Source of the DNA: Escarpia spicata
Taxonomy: Eukaryota; Annelida; Polychaeta; Sabellida; Siboglinidae
Assembly (NCBI GenBank): GCA_963995525.1
Contig: OZ023206.1
Span: 2,804,100-2,868,099, forward strand
DNA length: 64,000 nt
Direction of reading: 5' to 3'
The notes under the pieces: generated by a model
Seen by the model: only the letters and a program-made list of their open reading frames with translations
The model's database searches: none
Told to the model about the DNA's origin: nothing
Part shown: piece after piece, positions 56,173 through 64,000 of the stretch
Layout of the letters: every line of letters starts with the position of its first letter
Position numbering within the stretch: position 1 is the first letter of the stretch
Position numbers and translations under genes: made by a program

Positions 56173-56995
56173 TTCAGCATTGACATCTTTCCAGCCTGCT
56201 TGGTCTAGGAATGTGGTGCCAGACGTCTGAAAAGAGCCAGTGAGTTCTTCTTTATTGGACATGGATGGAACGTGTGTGATCAACAAGCACTGACTTGTGG
56301 TAGTTGTTGTACTGATCTTTGCCCAGTGTTTCGATAGTACGGACGGTCTTTACCACAGATCCAGCCATAACATTGTGGCTGTGAGCAAAGTGAGCAGTTC
56401 AGGTGCGTCTTCCCTGAAAGGGTTTTCCATATCATTGATAGTTTGAACTAGATTCAGTAGTAGCTCTTTAACCCTTTCCTGGGCAGCAAAGAACCCTTCC
56501 TCGTGGTGCTGGCTCTCATCAACCCCGGGAAGGTATTTTTTCTCAATCTCTGATAACTCGGGCTTGCTCAGGTCCTGCAATCATCCATTTTTTTAAAGCT
56601 GATGGATTTTTAGTGAGCCCTACCGTGCCACATGAACCCTTGTTAAGGTCGATGTTTTGTTCATTTGCTTGGTCTATTGGATTGTCAAAAAATCTTTTCA
56701 TGGTCTTGGAAACAACCCAATGTCCTTGCTCTTCAAATTCTTTGAGAATGGATGGGTGGAGGTTTTCCATGTCATGGCTATGAACAGGGATCCAACGGGC
56801 ATAGTTCTGCTGATCGAGGGCAAGGAACCACGGGGCCAAGGCCTTCAGACTCGACGTAGAGGGTAGAATCCTGTTGTATGTGGGCTCTGATGAAGATAAG
56901 GGTCATGATCTCCATGTTGAGGATGATGTCCCAATACCAGAATGTTGGGCTCTTTGCAATCATTGCCTGCCGCCATGTGTCTTTTGCTTCCTCAT

Positions 56996-57354
56996 CGTGG
57001 GACTCCTCGGTATCCAGGAAGGCATCCTCATCGTGGGACTCCTCGGTATCCAGGAAGGCATCCTCATCGTGGGACTCCTCGGTATCCAGGAAGGCATCCT
57101 CATCGTGGGACTCCTCGGTATCCAGGAAGGCATCCTCATCGTGGGACTCCTCGGTATCCAGGAAGGCATCCTCATCGTGGGACTCTTCGATATCCAGGAA
57201 GGCTTCCTTATCGTGGGACTCCTCGGTATCCAGGAAGGCATCCTCATCGTGGGACTCCTCGGTATCCAGGAAGGCTTCCTCATCGTGGGACTCCTTGGTA
57301 TCCAAGAAGGCTTCCTCATCGTGGGACTCCTCGGTATCCAGGAAGGCATCCTCT
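56996..57354 (-). repeat. 36-bp minisatellite in coding sequence, 10 copies
   Basis: The minus-strand unit is 12 codons, EDAFLDTEESHD. It runs into EEAKDTWRQAM without loss of frame. Variants are few (DKE, DIE, DTK). Confidence 0.95.
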
Positions 57355-57789
57355 CAGAGTTTAGCTAATGCCAACGCACTGACCTGATAAGCGTGTCTGG
57401 TTTGGGTTAGATGGGAGGACTTGAGGAACTAGTCAGCTGTGCCAGAGGAAGCGATATCTGCCTGGGTCAGGGCATTTGTCCACCCAGAACACTCCAAGTA
57501 GTCACCATATGTATTCCAGATCATCATCTCACTATGGAGACCACTAAACATAGCAACGTATTTGTCTTCACCGTGTGTTTCAGGGAAACTTCACTGCACA
57601 AATTTTGCCAGTGCAAAAAGCGGTGTATCAAAAGCACACACCGGAATCTGTCCTGGATTGAGGTGTTCTGTTGCTTTGCACCGGACATCCATCCCATGCT
57701 TCACGTGGCTGTTGTAGCGACTTTCTCGTAGAAAAGGGGCAACATTTGGATGAGAGCCACTTCAAAATCATCCAGGAGTTTCTGCTGAG

Positions 57790-60400
57790 AGGCGTGATAG
57801 GATCCCCATGCCGTGATAGGATCCCCATGCCGTGATAGGATCCCCATGCCGTGATAGGATCCCCATGCCGTGATAGGATCCCATGCCGTGATAGGATCCC
57901 ATGCCGTGATAGGATCCCATGCCGTGATAGGATCCCATGCCGTGATAGGATCCCATGCCGTGATAGGATCCCCATGCCGTGATAGGATCCCCATGCCGTG
58001 ATAGGATCCCCATGCCGTGATAGGATCCCCATGCCGTGATAGGATCCCCATGCCGTGATAGGATCCCCATGCCGTGATAGGATCCCCATGCCGTGATAGG
58101 ATCCCCATGCCGTGATAGGATCCCCATGCCGTGATAGGATCCCATGCCGTGATAGGATCCCCATGCCGTGATAGGATCCCATGCCGTGATAGGATCCCCA
58201 TGCCGTGATAGGATCCCCATGCCGTGATAGGATCCCATGCCGTGATAGGATCCCCATGCCGTGATAGGATCCCCATGCCATGATAGGATCCCCATGCCAT
58301 GATAGGATCCCATGCCATGATAGGATCCCCATGCAATGATAGGATCCCCATGCAATGATAGGATCCCCATGCCATGATAGGATCCCCATGCCATGATAGG
58401 ATCCCCATGCCATGATAGGATCCCCATGCCATGATAGGATCCCATGCCATGATAGGATCCCCATGCCATGATAGGATCCCCATGCCATGATAGGATCCCC
58501 ATGCCATGATAGGATCCCCATGCCATGATAGGATCCCATGCCATGATAGGATCCCCATGCCATGATAGGATCCCATGCCATGATAGGATCCCCATGCCAT
58601 GATAGGATCCCCATGCCATGATAGGATCCCATGCCATGATAGGATCCCATGCCATGACAGGATCCCCATGCCATGACAGGATCCCCATGCCATGACAGGA
58701 TCCCCATGCCATGATAGGATCCCCATGCCATGATAGGATCCCCATGCCATGATCCCCATGCCGTGATAGGATCCCCATGCCGTGATAGGATCCCCATGCC
58801 GTGATAGGATCCCCATGCCGTGATAGGATCCCCATGCCGTGATAGGATCCCCATGCCGTGATAGGATCCCCATGCCGTGATAGGATCCCCATGCCGTGAT
58901 AGGATCCCATGCCGTGATAGGATCCCATGCCGTGATATGATCCCCATGCCGTGATAGGATCCCCATGCCGTGATAGGATCCCCATGCCGTGATAGGATCC
59001 CCATGCCGTGATAGGATCCCCATGCCGTGATAGGATCCCCATGCCGTGATAGGATCCCCATGCCGTGATAGGATCCCCATGCCGTGATAGGATCCCCATG
59101 CCGTGATAGGATCCCCATGCCGTGATAGGATCCCCATGCCGTGATAGGATCCCCATGCCGTGATAGGATCCCCATGCCGTGATAGGATCCCCATGCCGTG
59201 ATAGGATCCCCATGCCGTGATAGGATCCCCATGCAGTGATAGGATCCCCATGCAGTGATAGGATCCCCATGCCGTGATAGGATCCCCATGCCGTGATAGG
59301 ATCCCCATGCCGTGATAGGATCCCCATGCCGTGATAGGATCCCCATGCCGTGATAGGATCCCCATGCCATGATAGGATCCCCATGCCATGATAGGATCCC
59401 CATGCCATGATAGGATCCCCATGCCGTGATAGGATCCCCATGCCGTGATAGGATCCCATGCCGTGATAGGATCCCATGCCGTGATAGGATCCCATGCCGT
59501 GATAGGATCCCCATGCCGTGATAGGATCCCATGCCGTGATAGGATCCCCATGCCGTGATAGGATCCCCATGCCGTGATAGGATCCCCATGCCGTGATAGG
59601 ATCCCCATGTCGTGATAGGATCCCCATGCCGTGATAGGATCCCCATGCCGTGATAGGATCCCCATGCCGTGATAGGATCCCCATGCCGTGATAGGATCCC
59701 CATGCCGTGATAGGATCCCCATGCCGTGATAGGATCCCCATGCCGTGATAGGATCCCCATGCCGTGATAGGATCCCCATGCCGTGATAGGATCCCCATGC
59801 CGTGATAGGATCCCCATGCCGTGATAGGATCCCCATGCCGTGATAGGATCCCCATGCCGTGATAGGATCCCCATGCCGTGATAGGATCCCCATGCCGTGA
59901 TAGGATCCCCATGCCGTGATAGGATCCCCATGCCGTGATAGGATCCCCATGCCGTGATAGGATCCCATGCCGTGATAGGATCCCCATGCCGTGATAGGAT
60001 CCCCATGCCGTGATAGGATCCCCATGCCGTGATAGGATCCCCATGCCGTGATAGGATCCCCATGCCGTGATAGGATCCCCATGCCGTGATAGGATCCCCA
60101 TGCCGTGATAGGATCCCCATGCCGTGATAGGATCCCCATGCCGTGATAGGATCCCCATGCCGTGATAGGATCCCCATGCCGTGATAGGATCCCATGCCGT
60201 GATAGGATCCCCATGCCGTGATAGGATCCCCATGCCGTGATAGGATCCCATGCCGTGATAGGATCCCCATGCCGTGATAGGATCCCCTGCCATGATAGGA
60301 TCCCCATGCCATGATAGGATCCCCTGCCATGATAGGATCCCCATGCCATGATAGGATCCCCTGCCATGATAGGATCCCCATGCCATGATAGGATCCCATG
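57790..60400 (-). repeat. 19-bp minisatellite seeded from coding sequence, about 138 copies
   Basis: The minus-strand unit is GCATGGGGATCCTATCACG, with an 18-bp form lacking one G. The edges are GDTVAW on one side and GSYHASQQ on the other, which are contiguous in the family. Almost every unit has a GGATCC (BamHI) site. Blocks of gcatgg...tcatg type (58271-58750, 60280-60400) alternate with ...tcacg type, and a ctgtcatg sub-block lies near 58655-58700. Confidence 0.96.
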
Positions 60401-61999
60401 CCACAGTATCACCCTTTTCCAGTTCCTGTTTCTCAGTTAGTTGGAGAGCCTTGTCTAGCCAACATTTCTCTTGTCGCTTTGCTCCATCCACATGTCCCTC
60501 CGTAGACTTGCTAGTGTGGGGTGGTTTAGGGACAGATACATGTGCCGTATCGAGTGTTATAGCTGGCACAGTGGTGACATCTTCTGACAGCAGGTGATTA
60601 GATTCTGATGATGGTAGGCTGATGGCATCCTGGCATTGACCCAAATTGCCTTTTGTGTGGAGTTGGAAGAGACTGATACCAGTCCCATGGAAAGAACCCT
60701 TGGCCGTTGTGTTTGAGGGATTGTAGTCAATATTACCTAATGCCCCCACAGTGAAAAGTCCTCTCCGTAATTGAGTTGGGCACACCACACCTTCCTTTGC
60801 AATGTGTTCGCAACAGCAGTTGGCAGCTGGTTCTCCAGTTGAATGATTCGTTCATAGCTTATGCTGAGGCCCAGATTGTAGAGCTGTGTTATCAATTTTC
60901 TTGATCTAGTTTGCGTGTGAACATTCAGACCAATGTACATGGGCAATGGTGGTTCATTTTCCAGATAATGCCTGGATTTAGCAGCAGATGACGATCTTTT
61001 TGTACAGTTGAATAAGATGGTCTGCGAAATGGTGATACAAGTCTGGGAATCTGTTGCATCTTGATCCTTCAGATTGGTGCCATTGAGCAGCATCGAAACC
61101 AGTGACTTGAGAGTTGTTGGTACTGACTCCTGCTGGCAGTCAGGAGGGAAGGATCCACTGAATTAAAAGACATCAGAGTTGAACGTATCTCTTCGTACGA
61201 TCTTGGCGGCATTGGCAAGAACTAGGGCATTACCATCGTAGTCAATGCTTAAGGCCTGTTTCAGCATCTGCTGCATTCCCTGCTGGAAAACCAGAATAAC
61301 ATGATTTCCATAATTCTGCTCTTGGGCCTGTGGAAAGTATTGCAAAAGTTGTTCCTTGAACCAAACAAAAGCTCTCCCTTGATTCTTCTTGTCTTCTGTA
61401 CGGCTAGTACAAAACTCGTGGACATGCTTCGAGAGGGCCCGGCGTCAATTTCTGAGAGCAGAAAAGCAGGGTAAGTGATACTTGGCAACCAAGTCAATAA
61501 GGTCCCCCCCCTTCATCTTGGCCAGCAGAGATGTGTCTTGTAAGTCTAGGGCCATTATTCTAACAGTTTCGTCTGCACAAAGTGTCCTGAAATCATGCAG
61601 CTGACCATCCTTTTGGCAAAATATGCAAATGTTCTTATCTAGGGGTTGGCGTTGTCGAAACCTTTTCTCGTTTGCAGAGCTATTCTCTTCTGTATCTTCT
61701 CTTTCATGCTTCCTCATAACTCTTTCCAAGCAGAATGTGCTGAATTTCACGCGACAACATTTATGCCACTGTGTTCGGTTCTCAATTAAATCAATCAGTT
61801 ATGTCATCAATAAAATGTACTAGCACTGGCATTCCTTCCAGTTTTCTGAATGCATTAACATTGTTCAGGAAGGATCTGTATGGTTCCGATTTATCGCCAG
61901 ATCCATGCCCATTCATAGATCATCATAAAATGTCACTGGTGACTTCCTGGCATATCACACATAATTTCCACTCCATGCCGTCCATTCAACTCTGAGGCA

Positions 62000-62340
62000 G
62001 ACAAAACACACTGGATATTACAAAATAACGGAAAAGCTAAATTCTTATAAGGTGCAGTATCCAGTCATGAGAACCTCTCAAAAGGCTTTGCACATCATCC
62101 CTTTGCGTACTTTTCCCTCAAATATCAATCAGCCTTCTATATAAGAGCCGAGTGAACAGAGGTAACGTGGTGTGAATGTACTTGAAGCATGTACTTGAAG
62201 CATGTATTTGAAGCATGTACTTGAAGCATGTACTTGCGTTACGGGGTCTTTTGCCATGTTTACTTCTACTCAAATTGTTGGAATTGTGGCTGCTAGTTTG
62301 GGATCCCCACTTAGTATAATTTTCCTTGGGGTGCCACGGA
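62000..62340. other. Non-coding stretch with a short 14-bp repeat
   Basis: The unit gtacttgaagcat(g) occurs five times at 62178-62238. No gene is seen. The stretch lies upstream of family copy 2. Confidence 0.7.
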
Positions 62341-62341
62341 C

Positions 62342-63208
62342 AACAACTTACACTTGCACATGACGGACGACAACTTACACTTGCACATGACGGACGACAA
62401 CTTACACTTGCACATGACGGAGGACAACTTACACTTGCACATGTCGGACAATAACTTACACTTGCACATGACGGAGGACAACTTACACTTGCACATGACG
62501 GAGGACAACTTACACTTGCACATGACGGAGGACAACTTACACTTGCACATGACGGAGGACAACTTACACTTGCACATGACGGACGACAACTTACACTTGC
62601 ACATGACGGACGACAACTTACAGTTGCACATGACGGACGACAACTTATACTTGCACATGACGGACGACAACTTACACTTGCACATGACGGACGACAACTT
62701 ACACTTGCACATGACGGAGGACAACTTCCACTTGCACATGATGGATGACAACTTACACTTGCACATGATGGAGGACAACTTCCACTTGCACATGACGGAG
62801 GACAACTTCCACTTGCACATGATGGATGACAACTTACACTTGCACATGATGGAGGACAACTTCCACTTGCACATGACGGAGGACAACTTCCACTTGCACA
62901 TGACGGGGGACAACTTCCACTTGCACATGACGGAGGACAACTTACACTTGCACATGACAGACGACAACTTACACTTGCACATGACGGGGGATAACTTCCA
63001 CTTGCACATGACGGAGGACAACTTCCACTTGCACATGACGGAGGACAACTTACACTTGCACATGACGGAGGACAACTTACACTTGCACATGACGGAGGAC
63101 AACTTCCACTTGCACATGACGGAGGACAACTTACACTTGCACATGACGGACGACAACTTACGCTTGCACATGACGGAGGACAACTTCCACTTGCACATGA
63201 TGGACGAC
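62342..63208. repeat. 27-bp minisatellite, about 32 copies
   Basis: The unit gacgacaacttacacttgca plus catgacg keeps open frames on both strands (HMTDDNLHL on plus, MCKCKLSSV on minus) because 27 is nine codons. Variants are ggacga, ggagga and cttcca for cttaca. No flanking sequence supports a protein. Confidence 0.95.
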
Positions 63209-63329
63209 CGGAAGAACTCTCCTAGCTACCTCGAGTCTAGTCCTAGTCTTGGTTAGTGTAGATGTGGTTATGCAGACTATACACACATATATATATATAA
63301 ACCTATACATATATTCAAGGGGGAATGCT

Positions 63330-63762
63330 TATGGACCCACTTAACAAATTGGCTTACCCCAATCGAAAAGTGATATCTTAAAAATGTGATGGTTTTATCT
63401 GGCCTGTCACATCGGAAAATTAAGTAAAATGGTGTATAGTGGTTCAATGGGGGGAGTGTGAAAAATAATGGACTCTCCTAAAAAGTTCTTGACTCCGATC
63501 AAAAAGTGAAATGTTATTGATCAAGGATGCAGTAAAAACAAATTGGCATTTATTCGGTATATTCCATATCTCATGGGAACATTTAGTAAAACACTATATA
63601 TTGGTTCTATGGGGGGGTGAAAAAATATGGACCCACCCAAAATTTTTGCAGACTCCTATCCAAAATTTAAATCTTATTGTTTAAGGAAACAGCAACAAAA
63701 TGTTGTGTTTTTATGCGGTTTGTCCCAATCAAATTGCTGCGCGACCTGACTAAATGGATCGA
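63330..63762 (-). repeat. Three modules of about 140-160 bp, inverted partner of 53395-53930
   Basis: On the minus strand it reads tagtcaggtcgcgcagcaa, then three modules with 'gatyggagtc' or 'gattggggt' and 'gggtccatatttttt'. Divergence from the 53 kb copy is considerable. Confidence 0.75.
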
Positions 63763-64000
63763 GACAAGTTTCTCTGATGAGAGAGTATTCAATGGATTGA
63801 GACAAGTTTCTCTGATGAGAGAGTATTCAATGGATTGATACAAGCCTCTCTCATGAGAAAGTATTGAATGGATTGAGACATGCCTCTCCCATGAGAGAGG
63901 ATTCAATGCATTGAGACAAGTCTCTCTAAAAGGGAGTATTAAAGGACGGACACAAGCCACTTTCTTAGGAGAGAACTCAAAGATAAGCTTTACTTACTCT
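63757..64000. repeat. 37-38-bp minisatellite, second locus
   Basis: The unit attcaatggattgagacaag plus tttctctgatgagagagt is the same repeat family as 53000-53390. It continues to the right edge of the window. Confidence 0.9.

Larger units (their letters stand above)
54205..61976 (-). pseudogene. Multicopy intronless gene family, copy 2, broken, with three internal minisatellites
   Basis: This is the same family as 12581-14502 but runs to the far end. Order: WKLCVICQEV at 61976; WHKCC (about 61765); ICIFCQKDG (about 61630) with KYHLPCF; PLPMYIGLNVHT (about 60950); GNIDYNPSNTTAKGSFHGTG (about 60700); IQMLPLFYEK (about 57740); LNPGQIPV; GLHSEM (about 57530); WRQAMIAKSPTFWYW (about 56970); LDQQNYARWIP (about 56810); KVLDGVAMVHLL (about 54420); and, after a frameshift near 54345, VDIIWDTY. 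Breaks: TGA 61445, TAA 61163, shift near 60790, TGA 57591, TAG 57429, TGA 57354, shift near 56845. Without the arrays it would be about 1,000 codons in one exon. Function unknown to me; paired Cys/His clusters suggest zinc binding. Confidence 0.8.

Noticed and set aside
57411..57731. Plus-strand 106-codon frame
   Set aside because: It is the opposite strand of family copy 2, which reads LNPGQIPV and GLHSEM here.
57628..60788. Three overlapping frames of about 900-1000 codons (WGSYHGMGILSRHGDPIT)
   Set aside because: The 19-bp unit has no stop in three frames, so all stay open together. Only the short non-repeat ends are family protein.
62311..63256. 300-codon HMTDDNLHL frame and 295-codon MCKCKLSSV frame
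   Set aside because: Both strands are open over the same 27-bp array, and neither has protein-like flanks. I cannot exclude expression but see no support.
1..64000. A bacterial, phage or defence-type system
   Set aside because: No operon-like gene order, no Shine-Dalgarno-led genes and no such proteins are present. Split exons and retroelements show an animal genome.

Overview
This window looks like animal nuclear DNA, most likely from a mollusc or another lophotrochozoan. It has a gene split by GT-AG introns, a Ty3/gypsy element, CR1-like and other LINE fragments, a tRNA-derived SINE, and an interspersed repeat ending in a small hairpin of a kind I associate with bivalve genomes. The species call is inference. 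There is no sign of bacterial or phage organisation. Roughly 45% of the window is tandem repeat, and most of the very long open frames are repeat arrays whose period divides by three.

The one convincing host gene is a STAT transcription factor on the minus strand. Thirteen exons lie between 52413 and 24295. Their splice phases all join without a stop, and they cover part of the coiled coil, the DNA-binding domain, the linker and the SH2 domain. The N-terminal domain and the phosphotyrosine tail were not found. Nearly every intron carries its own unrelated minisatellite, including an 8.9 kb array of a 42-bp unit. Others hold a CR1 LINE (27.8-31.9 kb), an older LINE reverse transcriptase (25.5-26.3 kb) and a SINE (36.85-37.1 kb).

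Left of STAT, in order: a 49-bp array (1-1712), a LINE reverse transcriptase scrap (3.4-3.8 kb), a complete but decayed gypsy element with 143-bp LTRs (4470-8812), 20-bp and 50-bp arrays (9.2-12.25 kb), a broken intronless copy of a multicopy gene family (12.6-14.5 kb) between inverted arms, a 40-bp array (14.9-15.6 kb), a broken transposase-like gene (18-19 kb), a hypothetical minus-strand exon (19.6-20.1 kb) and a 51-bp array (21.2-23.3 kb).

Right of the STAT exons, 54.2-62.0 kb holds a second broken copy of the same intronless family. Three minisatellites (19, 36 and 56 bp) sit inside its coding sequence. In each case the unit is made of the family's own codons at that point, and the coding sequence resumes on the far side. 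This is the most striking observation here: one dead gene caught with three independent coding-seeded minisatellite expansions. A 27-bp array at a STAT splice donor and a 21-bp array inside a LINE reverse transcriptase show the same behaviour. The window ends with a 27-bp array and an inverted partner of a composite repeat first seen at 52.4-53.9 kb.
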